A DNA stretch of 64,000 nucleotides from Roseovarius marisflavi (lineage in GTDB: Bacteria; Pseudomonadota; Alphaproteobacteria; Rhodobacterales; Rhodobacteraceae). The stretch lies in contig NZ_FRBN01000002.1 of assembly GCF_900142625.1 (NCBI RefSeq), positions 1-64,000 on the forward strand, read 5' to 3'. A program made the position numbers and the translations under genes. The notes below the pieces were generated by a model. That model searched no databases. It worked only from the letters and a program-made list of their open reading frames with translations, and was not told where the DNA came from. Every line of letters begins with the position of its first letter. The first letter of the stretch is position 1. Of this stretch, positions 26,439 to 35,240 are shown piece by piece.

Positions 26439-26463
26439 TTTTTGAGACTCTCAGTATCAAAAA
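26439..26463. promoter_or_regulatory. Inverted repeat in the TRAP 2 / GMC divergent region
   Basis: TTTTTGA at 26439-26445 faces TCAAAAA at 26457-26463, with 11 bases between. It lies between the divergent dctP and GMC genes, beside the dctP start, and is a candidate operator for the IclR protein encoded at the end of the TRAP operon. The repeat is visible; the regulator is a guess. Confidence 0.4.
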
Positions 26464-26526
26464 AGGCTAGTATAGTTCTGGCAATCTGCATAGACTTTTT
26501 TTCAACAACCTGCAGGAGGGCGCGTT

Positions 26527-28143
26527 TTGCAAGCGGATTATATCGTCGTCGGGGCCGGATCGTCGGGCTGTGTCATTGCCAACCGGCTGAGCGCCGACCC
26601 CAAGGTGCGGGTCATTCTGGTCGAGGCTGGCGGGCGTGATCTCAATCCGTGGATCCACATCCCGGTCGGGTATTTCAAGACCATGCACGACCCGAAACTT
26701 GACTGGTGCTACAAGACCGAGGCCGATACCGGCCTGAACGGGCGCCGCCTTGACTGGCCGCGCGGCAAGGTGCTTGGCGGCTCGTCCTCTCTGAACGGCT
26801 TGCTTTACGTGCGAGGACAGCCGCAGGATTACGACCGCTGGCAGCAGATGGGCAATCGCGGCTGGGGCTGGGATGATGTTCTGCCGCTGTTCAAACGCTC
26901 CGAAGATCAGGAGCGCGGCGCGGATGAGTTTCACGGCACCGGCGGCAACCTGTCGGTGTCGAACATGCGAATCAGCCGCCCGATCTGTGATGCCTGGGTC
27001 AAGGCGGCAGAGGCGGCCGGCTATCCGTTCAACCCCGATTACAACGGTGCGAGCCAAGAGGGTGTCGGCTATTTTCAGCTCACCACCCGCAAGGGGTTTC
27101 GCTGTTCCTCGGCGGTGGCGTTTCTGAATCCGGCGCGTGAGCGCAAGAACCTTACGATTCTGACCCATGCGCAGGTCAGGACGCTCACCTTTGAGGGCAA
27201 CCGCGTGACCGGGCTTGTCTACCGCGACCGCGCCGGCAGCGAGCATACGCTCAGCGCGGCGCGCGAGGTGATTCTATCGGCCGGCGCGATCAACTCGCCG
27301 CAAATCCTGATGGTGTCGGGGCTTGGGCCTGCGGATCACCTTGCCGATCATGGCATAGAGGTGCGCCGCGATCTTCCCGGTGTCGGCCAGAACCTCCAGG
27401 ATCATCTACAGGCGCGCCTTGTATTCAAATGCAACCAGGCAACCCTGAATGACGAGGTGCGCAGCCTGGTCAACAAGGCGCGGATCGCGCTGAAATACGC
27501 GGTGTCGCGCTCGGGGCCGATGGCGATGGCGGCAAGCCTTGCGACCGGGTTCATGCGCACCGGCGATCATGTGGACACGCCCGACATCCAGTTCCACGTT
27601 CAGCCCTGGTCCGCCGACAGCCCCGGCGAGGGCGTGCATCCGTTTTCGGCGTTTACCATGTCGGTCTGTCAGCTGCGCCCCGAAAGCCGTGGCCAGATCC
27701 GGCTTGCCTCGGCTGATCCTGTGACCTACCCCAAGATCCACCCCAACTACCTTGCGACCGACACCGATTGTCGCACCGTGGTCGAGGGCATCAAGATCGC
27801 CCGCCGGATCGCCAGACATGCGCCGCTCAACGCGATGATCTCATCCGAGTTCCGCCCCGACGCGAGCCTTGATATCGACGATGACGCAGGCACGCTTGAC
27901 TGGGCGCGCAACTTCTCGACGACGATCTATCACCCGACCGGCACCTGCAAGATGGGTCAGGGCCCGGACGCGGTGGTCGACGAGCGCCTGCGCGTGCACG
28001 GCATCACCGGATTGCGGGTGGCCGATTGCTCGATCATGCCGGAAATCGTGTCGGGCAATACCAACGCCCCCGCGATCATGATCGGTGAAAAGCTCTCGCA
28101 GATGGTGCTTGAGGATCATCAGCATCACGCAGTGACCGCCTAA
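26527..28143 (+). CDS. GMC oxidoreductase (choline/alcohol dehydrogenase family)
   Basis: The 538-residue FAD enzyme belongs to the glucose-methanol-choline family, which oxidises alcohols to aldehydes. It has the N-terminal FAD motif [18 protein letters not shown], the GMC signature [20 protein letters not shown] around residue 80, [16 protein letters not shown] near 255, and the C-terminal [10 protein letters not shown] with its active-site histidine. The start is TTG 26527 behind AGGAGGG. It is divergent from a TRAP operon with an IclR regulator, so it probably oxidises the imported solute. No betaine-aldehyde dehydrogenase is nearby, so choline itself is not supported. Confidence 0.9.
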   Translation: MQADYIVVGAGSSGCVIANRLSADPKVRVILVEAGGRDLNPWIHIPVGYFKTMHDPKLDWCYKTEADTGLNGRRLDWPRGKVLGGSSSLNGLLYVRGQPQDYDRWQQMGNRGWGWDDVLPLFKRSEDQERGADEFHGTGGNLSVSNMRISRPICDAWVKAAEAAGYPFNPDYNGASQEGVGYFQLTTRKGFRCSSAVAFLNPARERKNLTILTHAQVRTLTFEGNRVTGLVYRDRAGSEHTLSAAREVILSAGAINSPQILMVSGLGPADHLADHGIEVRRDLPGVGQNLQDHLQARLVFKCNQATLNDEVRSLVNKARIALKYAVSRSGPMAMAASLATGFMRTGDHVDTPDIQFHVQPWSADSPGEGVHPFSAFTMSVCQLRPESRGQIRLASADPVTYPKIHPNYLATDTDCRTVVEGIKIARRIARHAPLNAMISSEFRPDASLDIDDDAGTLDWARNFSTTIYHPTGTCKMGQGPDAVVDERLRVHGITGLRVADCSIMPEIVSGNTNAPAIMIGEKLSQMVLEDHQHHAVTA

Positions 28144-28244
28144 GGAGCGGTTAACGAAATTCCGCTGCTTCAGGGGTTTAGGTGCTGTGATTGCCCTGAG
28201 GCCTACCCGCCCGGATCTCGCCATACGCGAGAGGCCGACTGAAA

Positions 28245-28330
28245 TGGTGCGGTCGGAGAGACTCGAACTCTCACGGGTGTTACCCCACAGCGACCTCAAC
28301 GCTGCGCGTCTACCATTCCGCCACGACCGC
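28245..28330 (-). tRNA. tRNA-Leu (anticodon GAG)
   Basis: The minus strand folds into a class II tRNA of 86 bases including an encoded CCA. The acceptor stem is GCGGTCG with CGACCGC. The anticodon stem CAGCG/CGCTG encloses TTGAGGT, so the anticodon is GAG. A long variable arm follows, and the T-arm has GAGAGTTCGAGTCTCTC. It reads CUC and CUU codons. No integrase gene is next to it, so it is not visibly in use as an attachment site. Confidence 0.95.
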
Positions 28331-28430
28331 ACGTGATCAGGTAGTTTCGCGCCGTATAAGCAAACTGTCCGGGCTTGTGAAGGGGCAAAACACATTGCCC
28401 CTCCGGTTTTTTATGCCAGAGGTATTTGCC

Positions 28431-29756
28431 TCATTCCAAGGTAAAGGTCGGTAGCGTCGAAGCCGGTTGGACCGCCTGTGAACCGCCCGTGTTATTTGCC
28501 CCGTCAGAGGGGAACGCCGCCTTGCGAATAAGGGCCGTCCGCCCTGCATCTCCGGGGGCAAATGCCGACTCTGCACCACGCTCCAAGGCCTCTACCGATC
28601 CCTGATACCATGCCAGTGCCAGATCAGGGCGCCGCGTCGTGCCAAAGCCCTCATTCAGATGATGGCCCATCAATTCCGCGTAAACCTCTTCGCCGAGCGC
28701 CGTCAGCAACAGTGCCGAGCCGAGCGCCACATTCATGTTGTCGATGCGGTATCCCACTGACAGACAAATCTTGGCCGTTCCCGAAAGTTGAGCCGGTGAT
28801 TGGCCGGATTGCAAAACGAATCCGCGCACGTCACGCACCACCTCGTCCTTGGGGCTGAGCGACAGGGCCGCCACGTGATCGCGCATCGCCGGACCAAAGG
28901 CGCGGCATTGCTCCTCCAGTTGCGCAGGCGACACGCCTTTAAGGCTCGCTGCCATGGTCTCACCTTCGGCAATCGCATACGTCCGGGCGAGACAGAACTG
29001 TTCATTCAGCGCAAAACGCGCATCGGTCAGAGAGGCCGCAGTCACAAATCCGCCGTTCGAATTGGTCAGCAAACTGATTTGATTGCAATGCGAGGCCAGT
29101 GATGGACCATCCCCGCCCGACGCCATCAGATTGGGCAACGCCGCCAGCCCGAGATCGGGCTGTGGCACCTGTGCCTCTTGCGGAATCGCGGCCATTACAG
29201 GGGCTTGCGCCGCTGGAACAGGCGCCGGAGCCGCCGCATAGGTCTGCGGCACGCCGACCGCCTCGTCACGATAGGCATGCAAAAGCCCGCGTGTGCCCTG
29301 ACCGCGTTGCGCAATTAGCTGCGTGGTGGCGGCGCCACTGCTTTGAGCGCGGTAATAAGAACTGATCAGAAACTGTCGCTCGTAATCGGCCAGATAACCG
29401 GTGACCGGATAGCCCATATGCGCCTGAAATTGCGAAACGGCGTTGCGCGTGTTGCGCCCACGCACGCCATCCGGCGTGCCCGCCGGAAAGCCGAAGTAAT
29501 TGAGTGATGTCTGTTCTTCACGCACTTGCTGGCGCGCCACCGAATTGACCGGGGCCCGATAGGTTTGGCGCGGTGTACTTCTGGTCGCGCGGTTACGCTC
29601 ACGCGCCTTCGCGCTCTCGTTCACGATGACCCCGCTCACGGCACCGCCAACAAGACCGCCCACAAGACCATCGGCGAAATCCGCAGCGGCGCGCGTTCCG
29701 GGCATCGCAACCATGCTGGCCGCCACCGCGCTCATTACAAATCGCTTTGTAAACAT
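28431..29756 (-). CDS. Exported peptidoglycan-binding-domain protein
   Basis: The 441-residue protein has a signal peptide (about residues 1-25, ending PGTRAAA). A glycine-rich helix (ADGLVGGLVGGAVSGVIV) follows, of the kind found in glycine-zipper proteins. A peptidoglycan-binding (PG_binding_1-like) repeat at about residues 85-135 reads LNYFGFPAGTPDGVRGRNTRNAVSQFQ. The C-terminal half is predicted helical without a known domain. It is probably periplasmic or envelope-bound, with an unknown role. It faces the divergent lipB gene. Confidence 0.8.
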   Translation of the reverse strand: MFTKRFVMSAVAASMVAMPGTRAAADFADGLVGGLVGGAVSGVIVNESAKARERNRATRSTPRQTYRAPVNSVARQQVREEQTSLNYFGFPAGTPDGVRGRNTRNAVSQFQAHMGYPVTGYLADYERQFLISSYYRAQSSGAATTQLIAQRGQGTRGLLHAYRDEAVGVPQTYAAAPAPVPAAQAPVMAAIPQEAQVPQPDLGLAALPNLMASGGDGPSLASHCNQISLLTNSNGGFVTAASLTDARFALNEQFCLARTYAIAEGETMAASLKGVSPAQLEEQCRAFGPAMRDHVAALSLSPKDEVVRDVRGFVLQSGQSPAQLSGTAKICLSVGYRIDNMNVALGSALLLTALGEEVYAELMGHHLNEGFGTTRRPDLALAWYQGSVEALERGAESAFAPGDAGRTALIRKAAFPSDGANNTGGSQAVQPASTLPTFTLE

Positions 29757-29839
29757 TTCTCATTTCCTTTAGTCAGACTCAGTAAAACCGCCTTCGATCA
29801 TAGCACAGCTTTCCCTCAGGCCCTGAGCAGAGTCTCGCC

Positions 29840-30520
29840 TTGCCCCTTAAGAACCCCATCGCAATTGATAAAAACGGCGTTGAATGGCACCGCTCCGAGG
29901 GGTTTGTGCCCTATCTGACGGCGGTTGCCGCGATGGAGGCGCGCGCCGAGCGAATCGCAGCGGGCGAGGCCCCAGAGGCGATCTGGCTGCTGGAACACCC
30001 ACCTCTTTACACCGCCGGCACCTCGGCCAAACCCGCCGATCTGACCGACCCGGACCGCTTTCCGGTCTATCCGTCCAAGCGTGGCGGGCAATATACCTAT
30101 CACGGCCCCGGCCAGCGTGTGGTTTACGTGATGCTCGATGTGGGCAAGCGCGGGCGCGATGTGCGCCGCTTTGTGCAAGACCTCGAGGAATGGGTGATCG
30201 CGACGCTTGGTGAATTCAACGTGACCGGCGAAATCCGCGAGGGCCGGGTCGGCGTCTGGGTCGCGCGGGATGACAAGCCGCTGACCGTCACCGGACAGCG
30301 CGCCGAAGACAAGATCGCCGCCATCGGCATCCGCCTGCGCAAGTGGATCAGCTTTCACGGCATCTCGATCAACGTCGAACCCGACCTTGATCATTTCACC
30401 GGCATCGTGCCCTGCGGCATCACCGAACATGGCGTCACAAGCCTTGTCGATCTCGGCCTGCCGGTGGGGATGGACGATCTGGATGTCGCCTTGCAGCGCT
30501 GCTTTGTTAAGACCTTTTGA
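29840..30520 (+). CDS. lipB: Octanoyltransferase
   Basis: LipB transfers octanoyl from acyl carrier protein to the lipoyl domains of 2-oxoacid dehydrogenases and GcvH, the first step of lipoate biosynthesis. The 226-residue product has the family signature [20 protein letters not shown], the catalytic lysine region [15 protein letters not shown] and the catalytic cysteine in [14 protein letters not shown]. The start is TTG 29840; downstream in-frame starts are poorer because the N-terminal WHRSEG segment is needed. No lipA is adjacent. Confidence 0.93.
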   Translation: MPLKNPIAIDKNGVEWHRSEGFVPYLTAVAAMEARAERIAAGEAPEAIWLLEHPPLYTAGTSAKPADLTDPDRFPVYPSKRGGQYTYHGPGQRVVYVMLDVGKRGRDVRRFVQDLEEWVIATLGEFNVTGEIREGRVGVWVARDDKPLTVTGQRAEDKIAAIGIRLRKWISFHGISINVEPDLDHFTGIVPCGITEHGVTSLVDLGLPVGMDDLDVALQRCFVKTF

Positions 30521-30623
30521 CGGGGCGGCGCGCCGCCTAATGCAAACTTGACGGTTGCAAGACCGTGTTGTCGGGCTATGGTTGTTCTGAGAGGGACAGA
30601 CCAAACCGCTAAAGAGGTATCTT

Positions 30624-31013
30624 ATGAAGACAATTCTTGCAGCTTCCGCCACGCTTATCGCGCTGAGCCTTCCCGCACTGGCCGAGGGCGACGTCGATAA
30701 AGGTGAAAAAGACTTCAAAAAATGCAAGGCCTGCCACATGATCGCATCCGACAGCGAAACGATCGTGAAGGGCGGCAAGACCGGCCCGAATCTTTACGGT
30801 GTGATTGGCCGCACGATAGGCTCCGCCGAGGACTTCAAGTATTCTGACGGTCTGGCCGCCAAGGGCGAAGAAGGGCTTGTCTGGGATGAGGACGAGCTTG
30901 CCGCGTTCATCACCGACCCCAGCGGTTACCTTGGAAGCCGTTCAAAAATGTCCTTCAAGCTTCGCAAGGGCGCCGAAGATGTGGCGGCCTATCTGGCGAC
31001 CTTCTCGGAATAA
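30624..31013 (+). CDS. Periplasmic class I cytochrome c
   Basis: The 129-residue protein has a signal peptide (residues 1-20, ending SLPALA), the haem-binding CKACH at 34-38 and a likely axial methionine, Met 109, in SRSKMSFKL. Layout and size fit the cytochrome c2/c550 group, which carries electrons between the bc1 complex and terminal oxidases. The next gene encodes a cytochrome c oxidase subunit, consistent with a role as its donor. GAGGTATCTT precedes the ATG. A terminator follows its stop. Confidence 0.93.
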   Translation: MKTILAASATLIALSLPALAEGDVDKGEKDFKKCKACHMIASDSETIVKGGKTGPNLYGVIGRTIGSAEDFKYSDGLAAKGEEGLVWDEDELAAFITDPSGYLGSRSKMSFKLRKGAEDVAAYLATFSE

Positions 31014-31036
31014 GTTGCTCTACGACAAGGGCTATG

Positions 31037-31071
31037 AAGTGCTGCGCAAACCTGCTTTACGCAGCACTTTT
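31037..31071 (+). terminator. Rho-independent terminator after the cytochrome c gene
   Basis: AAGTGCTGCG and CGCAGCACTT form a ten-base stem around a 13-base loop and are followed by TTTTG on the plus strand. It lies 23 bases after the cytochrome c stop and separates that gene from ctaD. Confidence 0.85.
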
Positions 31072-31278
31072 GCATTCTGACGATCAGCAAAGCTGACTAT
31101 GGAACTGCAGCCCGGCGGGCTGTGTCACTGCCGGCCGAGTCGCGAGTTCAAAGGCAATCTTTTCGATTTTAACCGGCGATTCACCTGACGGCGCCCATAA
31201 TCGACATTTGCCAGACCACCTCTGCCCCCTTTGCAGTGGCCTGTGGCGTCAATCCGCAAGGGGGTGCGACAAAATTCT

Positions 31279-31292
31279 TTGATGTGGATCAA
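31279..31292 (+). promoter_or_regulatory. FNR/FnrL-type box upstream of ctaD
   Basis: TTGATGTGGATCAA is a perfect match to the FNR-family consensus TTGAT-N4-ATCAA. It lies 110 bases before the ctaD start. In Rhodobacter, FnrL binds such sites to adjust respiratory genes to oxygen. Here it could repress or modulate the aa3 oxidase when oxygen falls. The match is direct; the regulatory effect is inferred. Confidence 0.8.
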
Positions 31293-31401
31293 ATTCGCGC
31301 ATTGCCGCGCCCGGGCATCCGCTCTAAAACCAATAAGGATCACAGGCGTGTGAGACTGGCTCTCACCTCGCGCCCAGCAACACACCAGCAGGAGGCAAAC
31401 A

Positions 31402-33075
31402 ATGGCAGATGCAGCCATTCACGGCCACGAGCACGAAGATCAGCGCGGGTTTTTCACCCGTTGGTTCATGTCCACGAACCACAAGGATATCGGTATCCTT
31501 TACCTGATCGTTTCGGCAATCGTCGGCCTGATTTCGGTTCTTTTCACCGTTTACATGCGGATGGAACTTATGGAGCCGGGCGTTCAATACATGTGCCTTG
31601 AAGGCGCACGTTTCATCGCTCAGGCCACGGCAGATTGTACGCCCAACGGTCACCTCTGGAACGTCATGATCACCTATCATGGTGTTTTGATGATGTTCTT
31701 CGTTGTTATTCCTGCGCTTTTCGGGGGCTTCGGCAACTATTTCATGCCGCTGCAAATCGGCGCGCCGGATATGGCTTTCCCGCGGATGAACAACCTGTCG
31801 TTCTGGCTTTATGTTGCGGGCACCTCGCTTGGTGTGGCCTCGCTTCTGGCGCCGGGCGGCAACGGTCAGCTTGGCTCGGGCGTGGGCTGGGTTCTGTACC
31901 CGCCGCTGTCGACTACTGAGGCAGGCATGTCGATGGACCTGGCGATTTTTGCCGTGCACGTGTCGGGCGCAAGCTCGATTCTGGGCGCGATCAACATGAT
32001 CACCACCTTCCTGAACATGCGCGCACCGGGCATGACCCTGTTCAAGGTGCCGCTGTTTGCATGGTCGATCTTCGTCACAGCCTGGCTGATCCTGCTGTCG
32101 CTGCCGGTTCTGGCGGGCGCGATCACCATGCTTCTGACCGACCGTAACTTTGGCACCACCTTCTTTGACCCCGCAGGCGGTGGCGACCCGATCCTCTATC
32201 AGCACATCCTGTGGTTCTTCGGTCACCCCGAGGTTTATATCATCATCCTTCCGGGCTTTGGTATTATCAGCCACGTGATCGCAACCTTCTCGCGCAAGCC
32301 GATCTTTGGCTATCTGCCGATGGTCTGGGCCCTGATCGCGATCGGTGTTCTCGGCTTCGTCGTCTGGGCGCACCACATGTATACTGTCGGCATGTCGCTG
32401 ACCCAGCAGTCTTACTTCATGCTGGCGACGATGGTGATCGCGGTGCCAACAGGCGTGAAGGTGTTCAGCTGGATCGCGACCATGTGGGGCGGCTCGATCG
32501 AGTTCAAGACGCCGATGCTCTGGGCGTTCGGGTTCCTGTTCCTGTTCACCGTTGGCGGCGTGACCGGCATTGTCCTTAGCCAGGCGGCTGTGGACCGGGC
32601 CTATCACGACACCTATTACGTGATCGCGCACTTCCACTATGTGATGAGCCTTGGCGCCGTCTTCGCCATCTTTGCCGGGATTTACTTCTACTTCGGCAAG
32701 ATGACTGGCCGGATGATCCCCGAGTGGGCGGGCAAATTGCACTTCTGGGCGATGTTCGTCGGTGCGAACCTGACGTTCTTCCCGCAGCACTTCCTTGGTC
32801 GTCAGGGCATGCCGCGCCGCTATATCGACTATCCCGAGGCCTTTGCCTTCTGGAACTACTGGTCGTCGGTCGGTGCGTTCATCTCCTTCGCCAGCTTCGT
32901 GTTCTTCTTTGGCCTCGTGATCTACACGCTGATGCGTGGCGCCAAGATCACCGAGAACAACTATTGGAACGAATACGCCGATACGCTGGAATGGACCCTG
33001 CCCTCGCCGCCGCCCGAACATACCTTCGAGCAGCTTCCCAAGCGCGAAGACTGGGACAAGGCCCCGGCCCACTAG
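31402..33075 (+). CDS. ctaD: Cytochrome c oxidase subunit I (aa3 type)
   Basis: The 557-residue protein is the catalytic subunit of the proton-pumping aa3 oxidase, with twelve membrane helices. GHPEVY at 274-279 holds the copper-B histidine and the tyrosine that becomes cross-linked to it. HFH at 410-412 gives the axial ligands of haems a3 and a. The N-terminal [12 protein letters not shown] and the PLLAWSIFVT-like segment are typical. Subunits II and III are not nearby, as in Rhodobacter where ctaD stands apart from the ctaC-ctaB-ctaE cluster. A GCAGGAGG ribosome site precedes the ATG and an FNR box lies upstream. Confidence 0.97.
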   Translation: MADAAIHGHEHEDQRGFFTRWFMSTNHKDIGILYLIVSAIVGLISVLFTVYMRMELMEPGVQYMCLEGARFIAQATADCTPNGHLWNVMITYHGVLMMFFVVIPALFGGFGNYFMPLQIGAPDMAFPRMNNLSFWLYVAGTSLGVASLLAPGGNGQLGSGVGWVLYPPLSTTEAGMSMDLAIFAVHVSGASSILGAINMITTFLNMRAPGMTLFKVPLFAWSIFVTAWLILLSLPVLAGAITMLLTDRNFGTTFFDPAGGGDPILYQHILWFFGHPEVYIIILPGFGIISHVIATFSRKPIFGYLPMVWALIAIGVLGFVVWAHHMYTVGMSLTQQSYFMLATMVIAVPTGVKVFSWIATMWGGSIEFKTPMLWAFGFLFLFTVGGVTGIVLSQAAVDRAYHDTYYVIAHFHYVMSLGAVFAIFAGIYFYFGKMTGRMIPEWAGKLHFWAMFVGANLTFFPQHFLGRQGMPRRYIDYPEAFAFWNYWSSVGAFISFASFVFFFGLVIYTLMRGAKITENNYWNEYADTLEWTLPSPPPEHTFEQLPKREDWDKAPAH

Positions 33076-33099
33076 GCCCCGGCAGATATGCACAGACAC

Positions 33100-33127
33100 A
33101 GGCCCCGGAGACATCCGGGGCCTGTTT
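33100..33127 (+). terminator. Rho-independent terminator after ctaD
   Basis: AGGCCCCGGA, a four-base loop and TCCGGGGCCT form a very stable ten-base stem, followed by GTTTTCG. It lies 25 bases after the ctaD stop. Confidence 0.9.
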
Positions 33128-33144
33128 TCGTTGCGGGAGGATGA

Positions 33145-33166
33145 GCGTGGGTTTCACCCACCCTAC
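33145..33166 (-). repeat. Dispersed 22-bp hairpin repeat, copy 1
   Basis: This is a 22-base element whose core GTGGGTGAAACCCAC folds into a six-base stem with a GAA loop, preceded by GTAGG and followed by GC. Copy 1 is on the minus strand, just after the ctaD terminator. Identical copies lie at 36223-36244 and 49286-49307. Confidence 0.85.
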
Positions 33167-33282
33167 CCATGCCCCTGCCGCAGTCGCCTGCCTATTCGTC
33201 GCATTCCCCCATTCACCCCAAGGCGCGCACATGTTATGCCGCCGCCATGGGCACAGACCGCCCGAAGACCCCGGAGCGCCCT

Positions 33283-34212
33283 ATGAGCCATGAAATCCGC
33301 CTCGCCTTTGAACACCCGTCCGAGCGCGCCCATGCGACCGCGCCCGACGGCCCGCTTGACCGCATCTCTGTGCGCGATCACACGGTCGAAGTCGAGATCG
33401 GCGCGTTTCAGGCCGAACGCGGCACCACCCAACGCATCTCGTTCAGCGTCGTCGTCGAGGTCCGCCCGATCACCGATGCGCTTGAGGATGATGTCGACCG
33501 CATCCTGAGCTATGACAAGGTGACCGAGGCCATCGCCGCAGAGCTGGCCGCAGAGCGCCTTAACCTGCTCGAAACCCTGGCCGAGCGGATCGCCGAGCGG
33601 ATCCTGTTCGAGCCACAGGCCGTCCGCACCTTTGTGCGCATCGAAAAGCTTGACCGCGGCCCCGGTGCCCTCGGCGTTGAAATCGTGCGCTCGGTGGATG
33701 ACCTCAAGACCAAACCTGCCAGCCCGCATGCCGACACCACGCCGCATCCGCATGTGGTGTTTTTGAGCAACCCGGCGATCCGCTCGCCAAATCTTCCGGC
33801 CTGGCTTGATCAGCTCAATGCACGCGCCGAGCCGGTGATCCTCTGTGTCGGTCGCGCCGACCTTGATGCGCCACAGACCGGCCACCGCATGACCCAGCGT
33901 CGGGTCGACCTCCTGGCGATGGAACAAAACGCCTGGGTGCTGGGCGGGCGCGATGACCGCTGTGTCGTGGTCGCCACCCGGACCGAGCTTGACTGGGCCA
34001 TGAAGAACGGCCAGATCAGCGTCTGGGCGCCCTCGAAAATCGTGCTTGATGCGGTCGACGGGCCGGGCGTTGCCACCGATGATCCGGTCGCCCTTGCGGC
34101 CTGGTTCGCGGGCCATATCGAGGCCTCTGATCTTTTGATCATCGGCGAGGCCGCGCCGGTATCCTGCCCTGTGACTGTCCACCTTCAGGATATCGCGCAA
34201 TCGGGGCTTTGA
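33283..34212 (+). CDS. folB: Dihydroneopterin aldolase fused to a second, kinase-fold-like domain
   Basis: The first 120 or so of 309 residues are a FolB domain (ISVRDHTVEVEIGAF, then RILSYDKVTEAI and LLETLAERIAERIL), which converts dihydroneopterin to 6-hydroxymethyl-dihydropterin in folate synthesis. The remaining 160 residues are not part of normal FolB (about 120 residues). They show VVFLSNPAIRSP, then RTELDWAMKNGQISVWAPS, VATDDPVALAAWFAGHIEA and SDLLIIGEA. This order recalls the amino-acid-kinase fold, though degenerate and without its glycine-rich phosphate loop. ATG 33283 follows GGAG. The stop lies just before the folP start, so the two folate genes form an operon. Confidence 0.85.
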   Translation: MSHEIRLAFEHPSERAHATAPDGPLDRISVRDHTVEVEIGAFQAERGTTQRISFSVVVEVRPITDALEDDVDRILSYDKVTEAIAAELAAERLNLLETLAERIAERILFEPQAVRTFVRIEKLDRGPGALGVEIVRSVDDLKTKPASPHADTTPHPHVVFLSNPAIRSPNLPAWLDQLNARAEPVILCVGRADLDAPQTGHRMTQRRVDLLAMEQNAWVLGGRDDRCVVVATRTELDWAMKNGQISVWAPSKIVLDAVDGPGVATDDPVALAAWFAGHIEASDLLIIGEAAPVSCPVTVHLQDIAQSGL

Positions 34213-34214
34213 GC

Positions 34215-35240
34215 ATGACTTCCCCCTACGTCCGCCCCATAGCGCGCACCGATCACGCCCGCCCCTCCGGCGCATTGCGCCTTGCCGGGGGGTGGTGCTG
34301 GTTTGACACGGTCGAGGTTTTGCACCGGGATGCACCGTCTTATCTGATGCCCGCAGCCGACCTGCCCGAAGACGCGCTAGAGCGCCTGACCGCGCCCCGC
34401 GCACCGCTTGCCGGGATCGGCTTTGACGCGCCGCGGATCATGGGCATCCTCAATGTCACCCCGGACAGTTTCTCTGACGGCGGTCGGCATTTTGACCCTG
34501 CCATCGCCATCGCCCATGCCCGTGCCATGGCCGATCAGGGCGCGGCGATGCTCGACGTGGGCGGTGAATCAACCCGTCCCGGCGCCGCGCCGGTCGAGAT
34601 CGAGGATGAGATCGCGCGCACCGCGCCGGTGATTGCCGCGATCCGCTCAGAGATCGCCACGCCAATCTCGATCGACACCCGCAAGGCCCCGGTCGCGCGC
34701 GCGGCCCATGGCGCGGGCGCCGACCTGATCAATGATGTGGCGGGGCTTACCTTTGACCCCGATCTCGCGCCCTACGCCGCGCGCAGCGGCCTGCCCGTCT
34801 GTATCATGCACGCGCAGGGCACACCCGAAACCATGCAGCGCGACCCGCACTATGACAATGTGGTGCTCGACGTCTATGACTGGCTTGCCGCGCGGATCGA
34901 CGCGCTTGAAAGCCTCGGCATTGCACGCGCCATGATCATGACCGATCCCGGCATCGGCTTTGGCAAGACGCAGGCGCATAACCTTGCGCTTTTGCAGAAC
35001 CTGTCGCTGTTTCACGGGCTTGGCTGTCCGATCCTTCTTGGGGCCTCGCGCAAGCGGTTTATCGGCGATCTAAGCCAGACCCCGGTTGCCGCCGACCGCG
35101 TGCCGGGGTCTTTGGCGGTGGCGATCTGTGGCGTGGCGCAGGGCGTGCAGATGCTGCGCGTGCATGACGTGACCGAAACCCGCGCCGCTTTGCAACTCTG
35201 GCAGGCGGCCACCTATGGCGCTTTAACCGCGCCCGAATAA
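34215..35240 (+). CDS. folP: Dihydropteroate synthase
   Basis: The 341-residue enzyme joins hydroxymethyl-dihydropterin diphosphate with p-aminobenzoate to make dihydropteroate, and is the sulfonamide target. Family blocks are IMGILNVTPDSFSDGG, MLDVGGESTRPGA, DLINDVAG and GASRKRFIG. A 75-residue N-terminal extension before IMGILN is longer than in E. coli FolP but common in Rhodobacterales. ATG 34215 starts two bases after the folB stop. Its 3' end overlaps the convergent EamA gene by 18 bases. Confidence 0.95.
   Translation: MTSPYVRPIARTDHARPSGALRLAGGWCWFDTVEVLHRDAPSYLMPAADLPEDALERLTAPRAPLAGIGFDAPRIMGILNVTPDSFSDGGRHFDPAIAIAHARAMADQGAAMLDVGGESTRPGAAPVEIEDEIARTAPVIAAIRSEIATPISIDTRKAPVARAAHGAGADLINDVAGLTFDPDLAPYAARSGLPVCIMHAQGTPETMQRDPHYDNVVLDVYDWLAARIDALESLGIARAMIMTDPGIGFGKTQAHNLALLQNLSLFHGLGCPILLGASRKRFIGDLSQTPVAADRVPGSLAVAICGVAQGVQMLRVHDVTETRAALQLWQAATYGALTAPE

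Noticed and set aside
28245-28330. tRNA-Leu as an integration site
   Set aside because: No integrase gene, direct repeat of the tRNA 3' end or foreign island was seen on either side.
31363-33114. 583-codon open frame antisense to ctaD
   Set aside because: High-GC codon bias keeps the opposite strand open; the peptide is charged, repetitive and has no domain, while the plus strand encodes a textbook oxidase subunit.
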